Source of the DNA: Alnus glutinosa
Taxonomy: Eukaryota; Streptophyta; Magnoliopsida; Fagales; Betulaceae
Assembly: GCF_958979055.1 (NCBI RefSeq)
Contig: NC_084891.1
Coordinates: forward strand, 10,134,501 to 10,198,500
Reading direction: 5' to 3'
DNA: 64,000 bases
In this document: piece by piece, positions 12,411 to 23,384 of the stretch
Position numbering within the stretch: the first letter of the stretch is position 1
How the letters are laid out: each line of letters starts with the position of its first letter
The notes under the pieces: generated by a model
Databases searched by the model: none
Seen by the model: only the letters and a program-made list of their open reading frames with translations
Told to the model about the DNA's origin: nothing
Position numbers and translations under genes: made by a program

Positions 12411-13230
12411 TCATTTTTTGCATATGTATGACCCTTCCCTCTTAAACATGTTTTGTTAGTAGGTTATTACTCTGCTGTGTTTGCATTATTTTCATGGGTT
12501 AGACTACTTAGTATATTTATCTAGGTGGGTTGTCTTTACTTACGGTCTAATGATTTAATAAATTGTTTAGCCTCATCATTTTGGTTTATAATTGACACTA
12601 CAAAAAAAATAGGATTTTTTTACGTGTCTACAGTAATCTACTTTTTGACTCGTCACTAATTAGTTATGTGTCTTAAAAGAGCATTAGGTTGTGATAGATT
12701 GGATAAAGTTAGGACATTTGTGAAAGTTGGACTCTTTGCCTGTCCAACAAATGTCCGCTAGAGAATGTTCAACAAGATAAACGAACGTTCAACGAACAAA
12801 TGAAATGACAATTTTACCCTTAGTTTAAATGTTAGTTAATTTTCATTTAGATCTAAAACTATAACATAAGGTTTTTTAAACAAATTTTGAGGTTGTGGAG
12901 TCTCAGGAGGACTTTGTGGAGGAACCAGGCAACCCAAGTGAGTAAAACTCACATAAATACTTGTTATTACTTTTTCGCATTGCATAATTATTTTATGTAT
13001 CAAATCTGCATGTTTACAACTCACATAAAATACATTTTAAATTAGTGTGGACTCTATTTTGTGAAAAATGATTGATAACATCATGATAAAAATTATGAGT
13101 TGCAAATGAATGCATGTAAAAGACAATGAATAATAAATTGTACTGTATGATATGGTACATCAATACATACGGGATAACAGCCATATGCTTACTATTATAA
13201 GGGTTAGCCCTATTGTCAAAGAGATTTACT
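12411..13230. other. intergenic region with a CACTA-like terminus
   Basis: No gene is recognised. At 12596 the string cactacaaaaaaaatagga looks like the left terminus of a second CACTA element reading rightwards, followed by an ACGTGTC motif. No matching right end (TTTTTGTAGTG) was found, so this is a fragment at best. Confidence 0.4.
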
Positions 13231-13564
13231 TTTAGGGAAAATTATAATTTAGCCTCACAAACTGCCAACTAAGGGTGTAAACCCGGAACTAGTTCTCGGT
13301 TATTGGCCAATAATCAGGAACCGACTCTGATGTCCTTGGTTATTGAATTTCAGTAACCGGAATCAGAACTGGATACCCCGGTTAACTGGGGGTTATCGGG
13401 GTAACCGGGTAAACCTGTTATCCAAACCGGGTACTTAAAAAAAAAAAAATGAAAAACAACTAAACAACAACCAAAAATTCAATTCCGTTCATTTCCCACA
13501 TTTTCTCAGCAACCAAACAACAAAAAACAAAAATTCACAACCAAATCCAAAACGCTATAAGACC

Positions 13565-13720
13565 TCAACCCAGACGAACCTCTAAGCCATAGCCGGATCC
13601 ACTATTTTTAGTGCTCGTGGACAAAAGCATCAGCGAAATGGTACAGATCAAGAGAACTACCATAGCGATCGACAACCTCCCCACCATTCCCTTCAAGCCT
13701 CTCGCTCCACCTAGCTTCAT
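13565..13720 (-). pseudogene. short ORF with a hydrophobic segment, possible captured gene 5' end
   Basis: This 51-residue ORF starts MKLGGARGLKGMVGRLSIAM and has a hydrophobic run (about residues 16-35), resembling the N-terminal anchor of a type II membrane protein. It is upstream-truncated or cut short: the frame ends soon after the hydrophobic part. It lies inside a non-autonomous hAT element, so a captured host exon is plausible. I do not recognise the parent gene. Confidence 0.3.
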
Positions 13721-13934
13721 GTGCTGGCGATGAACTTCAAATCAACCAAAAACCCTAAAAACAAATTTGATCGACTCCTTCCCTTTATAAGCACTAGATT
13801 TCAATTCCAAATGAACCTTATCGTTGAAAAACCCTAGATTCAACCAAAAACCAAAAGATTCGTAGCCCAGCCCAAGCTCTCTAGCAGAGTCTCATACATA
13901 TATAGATGAGCAGTAGGAAAAGGTGTTTGTATAA

Positions 13935-14063
13935 CTAAGACTTGGAGTCCCCGAGATCTTCGGGACCACCATGGTTGCTACCACGAGGTAGAGGGGAGGA
14001 GCCACCTCCATAGTTTTCATCGTCCTCTCCATTTCCTTCATATCTTCCCTCGTAATCAGACAT
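13935..14063 (-). pseudogene. short acidic Gly-rich ORF, possible captured gene 5' end
   Basis: This 42-residue ORF starts MSDYEGRYEGNGEDDENYGG. Its composition is not that of random AT-rich DNA and looks like the N-terminus of a nuclear or RNA-binding protein, but the parent is not recognised. It lies inside the hAT element, upstream (in minus-strand order) of the 13565-13720 ORF. Confidence 0.3.
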
Positions 14064-14261
14064 CTTCGCTTTGCTTGTTCTCACTCTCTAGTGTGGTCGC
14101 CCTATCTTGCTTCACGTTCATTTCTTGGGAAATTTGGTTGAGAGTTTTGAGACAAGAAGAGATTGAAGGCACTGAAAATTCTAGGGCTAGCTCGACGAGG
14201 GTTTGAAGGATATCAGACCAGTCCTTTGCCTAGCCCAAAGAAAAAGCCCCCCTCCCCCCCC

Positions 14262-14323
<62 letters not shown>

Positions 14324-14855
14324 GGAGCCGGTTACTCGATTATAATCGGGTGTTTAGGAAATAAATAACCAGCTCCGACTCCGGCTACCCGGTTATAAAT
14401 AACCGGGTATCAAACTGGTTTCCCAATTTTCCAATTACTTAGAGCCGATTAGTGCCCGACTGGTTATAACCGGTCCGGAATTACACCCCTACTACTAACA
14501 CTTGGACTTTGGCCCCCCAAACTGCCAAAAAGTTTCAAAAAGTCCAATTTTGTTGAAATATGCATATAATACCCCTGCCACGTGTTATTTTTCAATTAAA
14601 AAAATTATTAAAAAAAAACTAAAAAAAAAATAATTTTTTAAAAAGAAAGAAAAAAGAAAAAAGAAAAAAGAAAAGGGGTGTTTGGCGGGTGGCCGCGCGG
14701 CTGCCCCCAGTGTCCGGGGGTGGTCACACGCCACCCCCAACCCCTGGGTGTGGCTTTCGGGCCACCCCTATATTGATTTTCGGGTTGCCGCACGACCACT
14801 CTCGGCCACTAGGGGAAGCCGTGCGGCCACCCCCAGCCCTTGAGGGTGGCCGCGT

Positions 14856-15634
14856 TGTGATAAGTATCAAATGTTGCACATTCTAGCCCTTTAACTCGTA
14901 TATGTTAAATTCCCCAGCGTTGTTATTTGTTTAATTTTGTGTTGTTTTCATGTTTCATGGCCTTATAAAATAAATGCAAGAATTCAAGTGGAAATTGGAC
15001 TTAAAAGACATTTTTGAAGTATGTTGAAGCCCTAGAATCGAGCACACCAGAAGATGGGCTCAAGCGTGCCTACACTCGAGCGCTTCAGCATTTAGGATCG
15101 TGCGCAGATGCACTCGAGCGCACATCCCTTGGGCTCGAGCGCATGCAAGCGTACTGTACATGGAAGACATGCCTTTAGGGTTGTCAATTTCTACAATTTT
15201 ATGTTTTCTTAAAGACATTAAAGTAGATGCCATGCCTAATCCTTTAAAGAAAGAAAAGAATTAGAGTAGATGCCATGCCTAATTCGTTGCTTAGGAAGAT
15301 CAATAACCTAAGGAGTAGATATCATGCCCTTAGGTTGATAAACATTACGTATCAAGTTATAAATTGTAGCATTGGCATTGGCATTGTTAATCTTAATTGA
15401 GTATGATTAACCGTGGATATCGAAGCCCTACCTTACTTTTTATTGTATCTCATCAATATTTTTATCTCTTCTCACTCATCTCAGTTATTTAGGAAAATCT
15501 TTTTAAGAATAATTTATCAATCATCGTTGGAATGATCTCGTATTTGCCTGCTACACTATTGTTTTAATCTTGTGCACTTGCGAGTAAAAAGTACAAATAT
15601 TTTCCTATTTATTTTGGTAGATATTTGCACAACA
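14856..15634 (+). mobile_element. solo LTR, + orientation, related to the one at 53.6 kb
   Basis: The 779-bp block begins tgtgataagtatcaaatg and ends gatatttgcacaaca (TG...CA). Its flanks are cgcgt (14851-14855) and cgcgg (15635-15639), four of five bases matching. Near its 3' end it contains gtgcacttgcgagta (15572-15586). The reverse complement of that string lies at the same relative place in the solo LTR at 53648-54906, so both belong to one LTR family, probably a Ty3/gypsy group. Internal ctcgagcgc repeats lie at about 15070-15140. No coding sequence. Confidence 0.6.
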
Positions 15635-15663
15635 CGCGGCACCCCCAGACCCCTAAGGGTGAC

Positions 15664-16445
15664 TTTGGATTCAATGACTGTTTTGGAAAAGGCACACCAT
15701 GTATGAATGGGTCACTAGTATGGCTTTACTAGTAGCGTGGGTCACCCAAGGTCGGACTCGGTCGAGTTGGGTCAAGCTGCTAATATATGATGGTATGCGG
15801 TAATATTTGAGGCACCGGCATTGTACCATGGTTCTCTCGAGATAGTATCAACCCTATTAAGAATGGTTTAAGGGCTTGGATAGATTATACGAAGTTGAAC
15901 TATGACATGATTATCTTATTACAGAGTATATTATATCCATATTGCATTCATGGTGATCTTGTCAAATGAGGAACTGTAACTTTATATTGTTGCATGTGAT
16001 TTAAGAAACCTTTTAAACATCTGGGTTCTCTATACGATAACCTATACATCATGCATATTTATACTCACTAAATTGTGGACTTGACACTTATATCTTTTCC
16101 ACGTGTAAAGCATGTGTTGTTTTATAGATAGTTTAATGAATGACGAATCTTGTGAGGCATCAGGTTCTTCTGGAGGAAATAGCCGGGATTACTTTTGAGG
16201 AGCTAGATTCCAAGTGGCTGTAAGGCATGTGGGACGGTGATGGAGATACTTGCCACGTTATGATCAAGATTATTTATCTAGTTTATCTCCTTAGGACTAT
16301 GCCTTGAAACTTGATGTTTTTATGACTCTTAGATTTAGTTTTGTAATATTTCCATAACAAGCATTTTGTTTTTTCAAATCAAATAAATCATTTTTTCCTA
16401 TGATTCATTGGAACAAAAAGGCCGAGCGAGCTATTGACCAGGCCG
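15664..16445. other. intergenic region
   Basis: No gene, repeat boundary or RNA gene was recognised in this stretch, which ends at the TTA target site of the PIF/Harbinger element. Confidence 0.5.
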
Positions 16446-16448
16446 TTA

Positions 16449-16469
16449 GAGCACTAGCAGCAGATTCCC
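16449..16469 (+). repeat. left TIR of the PIF/Harbinger element
   Basis: 21 bases starting gagcactagcagcagattcc, directly after TTA. One mismatch (C versus T at position 10) to the right TIR. Confidence 0.93.
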
Positions 16470-17357
16470 AACCATTTTCCCTAAATTTAGAGAACAAAAC
16501 TACTTTTTGCTTCCCTATAAAAAAACACCCCACAATAGATTCCCTTAACTTTCCCTATATCAATTAAATACTTTTTTTTACTCTTACTTTATTCTTTTTT
16601 TCTCTTTCCTACTTTTTTGTACCAACCAACTCCCAACTAACTCCCAACCAACCCTTCATATCTTTGTTTTTGTGTTCATAAAACTATTAAATGACCATTT
16701 AAATGGTTTGATCAAAACAGCTGGGAATGAAAAAAAAAATTTCAAGGGAAGGTTCTAGAAGGTGGGTTGATGTATTGTGGATGATACCCAACACAAGTGA
16801 AAGTTGCATGGTGGGTAGCTTTGCTGAGATATTCCGTAAGCCTCAATTGACGAACAGGAACATGCAAGCAAGAAATCAACAAATTCAATAGCCACAAGCT
16901 CCTAGTCCACGCGAGAACCAAAGCCCAACATCTGATCCAAAACATGGTTTTTCACTTTTTCCCTTCCCTTGAAGCTGGTACGCAGATAGCTAGAAATCCT
17001 TAATTACAACATTAATAGTCATTAAATTGCACCAGCGTCTTGTTGCCAACTACTATCAACTGCTATCAATTGTGCGTACTCCACAGCTGTAAAAAGTGAA
17101 AACGTGTGTATACGCTTCCTACATTTATAGCTATTAAACTAGTCGGCAGTTGGCAATGGTGGTTGTGAATTAAATTTACATTTATGGTTTGTAGTTGAAA
17201 CATGAAACACAATTGAACCTGAGTGTTCAAGAACAAATTTAAATAGACCAATTGCCTTATTGTTTTCCATCCATTTTACAACCAAGCTTGTGTTCTTTCA
17301 ATTTAAATAGATTCATTGTCTCACTTATTTTAATCCATTTCAATATCCTTTCCCTCT

Positions 17358-18650
17358 ATGGATCATATTCTTGAACTTGATAGCCTTCAATATGATTCTT
17401 CCTCCGATGATGAGTTGGAAATAATTTCAACTTTTGCTATGGTAAAAGAACGATTGGATGGCGAAGGAGGATCAAGATCACGACGTGTTTCTGGTCGACG
17501 TCGCAATACTATTTGGCGTAATTCTTTGCAAGGCCAAGAAAACCTATTCCGCGATTATTTTGCGGAATCGGCGGTATATCCTCCCAACAAATTTCGAAGG
17601 AGGTTTCGTATGCGCCGTGACCTTTTTATGCGCATTCACGACGCAATAATATCTCATGACAGATATTTTGTTCAAGAAAGAAATGCTGCTGGAAAGCTCG
17701 GACATTCTTCTCTACAAAAGATGACTGCTACAATTAGGATGCTCGCTTATGGAGTAACTGCAGATTTGATGGATGAATACTTACGGATTGGAGAAAGGAC
17801 CGCAATGGATAGCTTTATACATTTTGTTAAAGCGGTAGTTTCAATTTTTTCTACCGAGTACTTGAGGTCGCCAAACTCAGAAGACATTGCTAGATTGCTA
17901 GCAATTGGCGAAAGTCGTGGATTTCCAAGAATGCTGGGAAGCATCGATTGCATGCATTGGAAGTGGAAGAATTGTCCAAATGCTTGGAAAGGTATGTATT
18001 CTGGTCATATACGTGAACCTACAATTATTTTGGAAGCCGTAGCGTCCCATGATCTTTGGATATGGCACGCATTTTTTGGGTTACCAGGGTCTCATAATGA
18101 TATAAATGTGTTAGAACGATCTGATGTATTTGCCAATCTAGCTGAAGGGCGTGCTCCTCCGGTCAACTACTCAATCAATGGTCACGATTATACAATGGGA
18201 TACTATCTTGCCGATGGTATATATCCTTCGTGGGCAACATTCGTAAAAACAATTCATGCTCCACAAGGAAACAAGAGAAAAAATTTTGCTGCAGCTCAAG
18301 AGTCGGCAAGAAAGGACGTAGAGCGAGCGTTTGGAGTGCTTCAAGCACGATTTGCAATTGTGCGTGGACCTGCACGGTTATACCAACCTGAACTTCTTAA
18401 AGATATTATGATGGCGTGCATAATATTGCATAACATGATCGTTGAGGATGAACGAGATATGTATCTTGGAGCAGATGAATTCAATTATGAGCAAATCAAT
18501 GACGTTCCACTCGAACCACCGTCACACGAAGTTCCAAATGAAGTTGTGGAGTTCATGCAAAATCGTCATCGTATTAGAGATCAAGAAACACATTTGCAAC
18601 TTCAATTAGACCTCATTGAGCATTTATGGCAAATACATAGTCAATCGTAA
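17358..18650 (+). CDS. PIF/Harbinger transposase (HARBI1-like DDE_Tnp_4 nuclease)
   Basis: This single uninterrupted 430-residue ORF has the size usual for plant Harbinger transposases. The N-terminal part (about 1-60) is acidic then Arg-rich (SRSRRVSGRRR). A helical region follows (about 80-180, with KLGHSSLQKMTATIRMLAYG). The DDE nuclease spans about 190-360: D197 in GSIDCMHW, the conserved PGSHNDINVL, D286 in YYLADGIYP, and E322 in ERAFGVLQARF, with the closing IILHNMIVEDE motif. All three acidic catalytic positions are present. It would cut at the TIRs and insert into TTA sites, normally together with the Myb-like ORF1 protein. The start is the first ATG, preceded by an AT-rich non-coding leader. 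The stop codon overlaps a GTAAGA donor-like string (18647-18652). Confidence 0.93.
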   Translation: MDHILELDSLQYDSSSDDELEIISTFAMVKERLDGEGGSRSRRVSGRRRNTIWRNSLQGQENLFRDYFAESAVYPPNKFRRRFRMRRDLFMRIHDAIISHDRYFVQERNAAGKLGHSSLQKMTATIRMLAYGVTADLMDEYLRIGERTAMDSFIHFVKAVVSIFSTEYLRSPNSEDIARLLAIGESRGFPRMLGSIDCMHWKWKNCPNAWKGMYSGHIREPTIILEAVASHDLWIWHAFFGLPGSHNDINVLERSDVFANLAEGRAPPVNYSINGHDYTMGYYLADGIYPSWATFVKTIHAPQGNKRKNFAAAQESARKDVERAFGVLQARFAIVRGPARLYQPELLKDIMMACIILHNMIVEDERDMYLGADEFNYEQINDVPLEPPSHEVPNEVVEFMQNRHRIRDQETHLQLQLDLIEHLWQIHSQS

Positions 18651-18667
18651 GAAATTGTTCTCTCTAA

Positions 18668-18767
18668 AATTTGGTGTCATGTTATGTAGTTTGGAAAATT
18701 TGGTATCATGTTATGTAGTTTGGAAAATTTGGTATCATGTTATTTAGTTTGGAAAATATGGTATCAT
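18668..18767 (+). repeat. 29-bp tandem repeat downstream of the transposase
   Basis: About 3.4 head-to-tail copies of a unit reading aatttggtatcatgttatg plus tagtttggaa, with a few substitutions. It lies in the presumed 3' untranslated region. Confidence 0.85.
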
Positions 18768-19121
18768 CTATCTATGAGTTCAGTTTGAGAACTATAAAAA
18801 TTTCCATGCCTTCCCTTAATTTTTGTTGATTGAATTGGTTATTCGTCATTGCAAAAAAGAGTAACTTTGATTCAATAACCATCGAGTTGAACAATGTACC
18901 CTCTGTTGCACACACTGATGCTCATGTTTTTGCACTCTATAAATTCTGAACATGACATGCCCTTTTATAAGCACTGTTGTCGGTCAACAAAAGCTTAAGA
19001 GGACTTGCAGATACCAATATCCTCCTAATTCCCATGAGTGACTTCTATGGAAGGGGTATATATATTTATGGTCATATTGTCATCATATTGCTTCAGATTA
19101 TTTTATTCAATCCCAAAATAA

Positions 19122-19944
19122 TTGAGAGTGGAAGTCGGAAATGCAGCTACTGAGTCATTGGACAGGATGAGGGATGAAAGCAAGAAAGCAGCCTTGCAGT
19201 TAGTTGACATGGAATGTGGTTATCTAACTGTTGAATATTTTCGCAAGCTTCCCCAAGATATTGAGAAGGGTGGAAATCCAACGCACTCAATTTTCGATAG
19301 ATATAACGATTCATATCTCCGGCGAATTGGTAAGTAGTTACTGTGGGAGATTTCCCCAAGTTAAAGGACTGGCTTAAACTAGTTCAATTCCAAACAAAAA
19401 GCTCTGTTTTAGCTGGTTTGAGTGGCATTTGCATTTCAATCTTTTCTTGAGGGTCTTACAGAAAGTTCATTTTGTAATTCACATGGATCATATGACATCT
19501 TTAGAGATTGATAGGTTGAATGTGCTCTTCTTATTCATACCCTTTCTCTTTTTATTTTTTATTTTTTTAAAATTTATTTTTTGGAAACACATACAGGAGT
19601 CAACGTCCTGTCCTATGTCAATATGGTTTGTGCAAGTTTGAGGAACTCTATTCCGAAGTCTGTTGTCTATTGTCAAGTGCGTGAGGCCAAACGTGGCTTG
19701 CTTGATCATTTCTTCACAGATTTGGGTAAAAAAGAGGTGAGTTTACCCCTCTTGAGAAAAAAAAATTGTCCTAATTTCCTATCTACAACATTTTTTTTTT
19801 CTCTTCTTTTTGCAGTCAAAACAGTTGTCTAAATTGTTGGATGAGGATCCAGCAATCATGCAGCGCCGGGGCAACCTTGGGAAAAGGCTAGAATTATACA
19901 GAAGTGCCCAACAAGAGATTGATGCAGTTGCTTGGTCCAAGTAG
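19122..19944 (+). pseudogene. captured fragment of a dynamin-related protein 1A-like gene (GED)
   Basis: Three exons are recognisable: 19122-19329, 19597-19736 and 19816-19944, with canonical splice sites (GTAAGT/ACAG and GTGAGT/TGCAG) and matching phases. They encode the C-terminal GTPase effector domain of a plant DRP1 protein, with motifs [69 protein letters not shown] and the terminal EIDAVAWSK before TAG. The wording is closest to DRP1A among DRP1 paralogues I know. The frame is open across all exons. The 5' end is abrupt: an in-frame TAA lies immediately before 19122 and the GTPase and middle domains are missing. The authentic stop and some 3' UTR are retained. It lies wholly inside the PIF/Harbinger element, so it is a transduplicated host fragment taken from genomic DNA (introns kept). 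Expression is unknown. Confidence 0.88.
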
Positions 19945-20126
19945 AGGGGAGCAGATTTATGCCAAAGTTTGAAACAAAGCAAAGGCAATGCTGATTGCAA
20001 TCGGGGAACTTTGAACATGGCCCCTGGGTTACGGATTATGGAACCAAATGCTTCAAGCAAGCCTATTTATATTCAACTTTATATATATATATATATAGTT
20101 AAGTCAGCCAAAAAGAATAATTAACT

Positions 20127-20251
20127 CATAAGGCCCCACTTGACTTGATTAAAGGCAATTGCACAAGAAGAAAAGGACATCAGATAGAACATAATTAACA
20201 AACCATACAGGTGCTACATCATAAGGCCCCACTTGACTTGATTAAAGGCAA
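20127..20251. repeat. dispersed direct repeat of 32 bp
   Basis: The string cataaggccccacttgactt, continuing gattaaaggcaa, occurs at 20127-20158 and 20220-20251, each near a ggtgctacat. It lies between the captured fragment and ORF1; the surrounding 19945-20559 is otherwise non-coding. A shorter tandem (ataaacaaaaagccaatRgc, about three copies) lies at about 20493-20550. Confidence 0.75.
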
Positions 20252-20559
20252 ACACGTACGGGTGCTACATGTAAGCATCATCTTAATTGACCACAAACCA
20301 TAAAACAAAGCTACCCCTAATTAAAGTTGAATGAATTCCTCCCAACAAATACTAAGCCAAATTTGACCTATGATTCACAGATTCAATCAACTGCAGAAGC
20401 TTCAATCTCCTTGTGTGATGGCATAAACAAAAAAACACTTAACCATCTAAGAGAATTCCCTTTTGTCTTTTCTAACTAACAAAAAACCAAAGGTATAAAC
20501 AAAAAGCCAATGGCATAAACAAAAAGCCAATAGCATAAACAAAAGCCAATTACCAATGA

Positions 20560-21562
20560 CTAGTTAGTCCTACGCTTCTGCATGATTTCCATTTGGAGAG
20601 ATTGAATATATTCAAGCTGAATTGGTGACAAGTAGCTTGTATCCATCATCATAATTTCTCTTTCCTCTTTCTTTTGTTCTCTTGCCTCTTTCCTAAGTTC
20701 AACCTCAAGCTTTTGTTTCTCAATACGAACAATCTCTTCCTTTGCCGTATCAATATTTTTCATTCTCTCCTCATACGATCTTTTCTTCACTTCCGTTAAT
20801 TGAGTCAGAACCTCCGTTATAATCTCTTTATCTCCACAATCTTTGCTCTTTCTTTTTTTTCTCTCTATCTTTCGCGGCCTTCTTGCCTATAGGTCTCTCC
20901 AAGTCTACAATAACGTCTTCTTCATCATTGTCAACACTTAGATTGATCACAGGTTGAAGAGAAGGACTTATGGATTTCTTTCTCAGCATTGTTGGCTTCA
21001 ACTGCTTCCATTTTGGCAAATTCTTCAACAACTTCCAACAATGTTCAAATTGAAATCCGATAGAGTATTCATCCCGGTACATATCCTTTGCCAAATTAAT
21101 CTGAAAAAAAGAAAAGAAAAATAATTAGAATCTTCAAACTAAATATAAGGTTAATTTACTCTACTAGTAACAATTCATTTTTACCTTATCTTGCTCAGTA
21201 GCACCACTTGGATTCTTTGTTTCAACTTGTGCCAAGTACCCACAAAATTTGTTTGTAAACTTTTGGATTGATGACCATCGATTTGATAGAGAATGAGCGG
21301 AACGTTCCACCGTGTCTTCTTTCTTGTTCTCATGATAGTTCATCCAAATTTTATCCCAAAATTTGTTGCCTTTTTGATCAGTCCCTTGAATTGGATCAAT
21401 GCTAGTACTAATCCAAGCCTTTACTAGTAGAATGTCTTCTTCAATAGAGAAGTTTGTCTTCTTAGTAGATTTTATTTTAGGTTGGGATGGAATTTCTTGG
21501 TAGTTTTGCAACCCTGATTGTAAGAGCGTAATGAAGCTTTGGTTTTCGTCTTGTGAATCCAT
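20560..21562 (-). pseudogene. PIF/Harbinger ORF1 (Myb/SANT-like, NAM-associated), frameshifted
   Basis: Exon 1 is 21562-21185 (126 codons) and exon 2 starts at 21100, with donor AAG/GTAAAA and acceptor TTTCAG. Exon 1 starts MDSQDENQ and holds a Myb/SANT-like trihelix region (about 36-100: NFSIEEDILLVKAWIS, NRWSSIQKFTNKF). Exon 2 carries the NAM-associated C-terminal region with KWKQLKP, then a Lys/Glu-rich coiled coil, ending LEYIQSLQMEIMQKRRTN. In PIF/Pong elements this protein binds DNA and helps bring the transposase to the ends. The first exon-2 frame stops at 20828. The conserved tail continues in another frame from before 20790. The change of frame falls at or near an eight-A run (+ strand Ts at about 20852-20860), so a one-base homopolymer slip, or a sequencing error, explains the break. 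Confidence 0.85.
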
Positions 21563-23346
21563 GAGAGTAGGCTACCAAACAACAGGAAGTTAAAAAAGCA
21601 AAAACATGAAGATTTAATCAACCAGTATTTAAGCCAAAGATTAAATCAACCAGTATTTACAACTGAACTACAAAGATACAACAGCCAGTATCAGAACCTC
21701 TTTACAACTTCTCCACAAGACCCAAACAAGAAGCAACCAAATATACAAAACAACATTTAAAAACCAGAAAAACAACTCCTTCACTTTTCAACTGCATCAA
21801 TTCTGCAGAACCATAAACTGCATAACTAAACTAAAGTTTACAGAATCAAAACTCCTTCACTTCTCATCAACAATAAACTGCAGAAAAATAAACTTAACTA
21901 CTGGACCCTCAAGATCAATTTTTACTCGGGTAAACAGTAATTCTGCAGAAAGCATCTCGTAAAAATCTCACTGGGATCGGTTTACCACTTATACCGACAT
22001 CTCCTCTCTAATAATGCTCTAATTACGACACATATCTACATTCTCAACGTTCCTTTTAAACCTATCTTTCCCCAAAACTCTGGTTCTCACCTCCCAATTT
22101 TTTTTTTCTTTTTCAAGATCTGCTTCTCTATTTCTGATTTCCATGCTTGGTCTCATTTCTATTTCTCCACATATTATAAATTGTGGAGCTCAACACAAGT
22201 CTACAGATATTGGCAGCCAAAGACTTCTTTTTCCAATCACACACTCTCAGCCATACCACATCGTCCCAATCATATGGAGGATGACCAAATTCTCAAAACA
22301 GAGAACAAAACCAGAGCTGGAAAAACACCTAGCAAACCATATTATCCAGCAAGCAACAGTCTCTATGGAAGATCTTGTGACAACAAATGCTCCAAAACCC
22401 ATAACAAAACTTTCCATAAACAAACATAAGAATCCATGGATACCAGGTTCAATACAGAACAACAAAACACACCCTGTACTACAAAACGAAAAACCAGGGA
22501 ACTAAAAACACTCTACAACAAACTTAACAGAGATTACAAACTCCATAAATGAACTAAGTGAGCAAGAGCTAGGAATGGGTATTTGCCAAAACTTCTGTTC
22601 TCATATATATGTTTCTATGGCTAAAACAAAAATCCATAACAATTAAAATTTTGAAAGACCCAGATCAAGAATTTCCCATATGTCAACAGAAAAATTTCCA
22701 TGAAGAATACGGTAATGTTCTAGAGATAGAAACTCCAAAATGCCCGTCCCATGATTTACGACATGTACAACGAAAATATTGGAGACAATAAAAATAACCC
22801 ACATTATTTTTCAACATTTTCTCGTGATAATCATGAAAATAGGAAGTGTACCTCATGAAACAGCTCGAGAATACACGAAAGAACCGTCAAGCTGGAAGAG
22901 AGATGCGAGAATCAACCCATCGACAAAAGAATGCAAGAATCAACCGCAAACTTGACTTCAACTAACAAAGAAAAAAACCCAAAGCAACGCACAACAAAAA
23001 GTTGGTTAAAATTTAAAGAAGGAACACAAACAAATAAGTAGAAACAAAGAATGGGAAAGAAAAGAACGGGTCTGGGTGTTCACCGGCGCTGCTCCAACCA
23101 CACATCAACTACCGTAAGACCTGCAGCTTGTCTTTCTCGCTCCCGCCGTGCAGAAAGCTAGTGAAGAATTTTTCATCGAAAGAAATAAAGCTAGTGAAGA
23201 ATGAGGGTAGAGGCGTGATGGAGGAGTTGTTTAATGGGTATGGCGCGGGAATGAAATTCAGATGGAGGGAAATGAAAGCAGAAATGGGGTTGCGTGAAAG
23301 GCAGAGATATGGCCAATTTTTTTAGATTAAAAAATTTGATTGGGAA

Positions 23347-23384
23347 GCTACAGTGCTACCCAATGTATTGGGTAGCACTGTAGC
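23347..23384. repeat. perfect 38-bp palindrome near the right end
   Basis: Arms of 18 bases (gctacagtgctacccaat and its inverse) around a two-base centre. A different 13-base-arm hairpin sits in the equivalent place in the neighbouring MITE (23813-23860). Confidence 0.9.

Larger units (their letters stand above)
13270..14491. mobile_element. non-autonomous hAT element with captured-looking ORFs
   Basis: The termini are taagggtgtaaacccggaac and the inverse of taggggtgtaattccgga. Both sides continue with degenerate ccggttaNccgg subterminal repeats. The flanks ctgccaac (13262-13269) and ctactaac (14492-14499) match at six of eight bases, an aged hAT-type target-site duplication. The middle is non-terminal sequence with two short minus-strand ORFs. 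A (CA)n(TA)n microsatellite lies at about 14267-14323. No hAT transposase is present. Confidence 0.6.
13231..15663. repeat. degraded GGTGGCC-rich element hosting two nested insertions
   Basis: Fragments of one older repeat appear to be split by the hAT element (13270-14491) and the solo LTR (14856-15634). The pieces are gggaaaattataatttagcc at about 13237, the phrase ggccccccaaactgccaaaa at about 14512, the GC-rich gggtggccgcgcggctgcc block at 14690-14855, and cgcggcacccccagacccc after 15634. Similar GC-rich blocks occur at 3.8 and 30.2 kb. The right end is not resolved. Confidence 0.35.

Noticed and set aside
12018..12445. open frames on both strands in the right CACGTG array
   Set aside because: Same reason: repeat-driven frames in both directions with no domain.
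12596..12620. cactacaaaaaaaatagga as the end of the Transposase_24 element
   Set aside because: It is oriented as a left end pointing away from that gene, so it cannot close it; kept only as a possible fragment.
22143..22505. 120-codon frame in the right half of the PIF element
   Set aside because: Overlaps frames in other phases, no domain, and lies in the presumed non-coding 5' region of ORF1.
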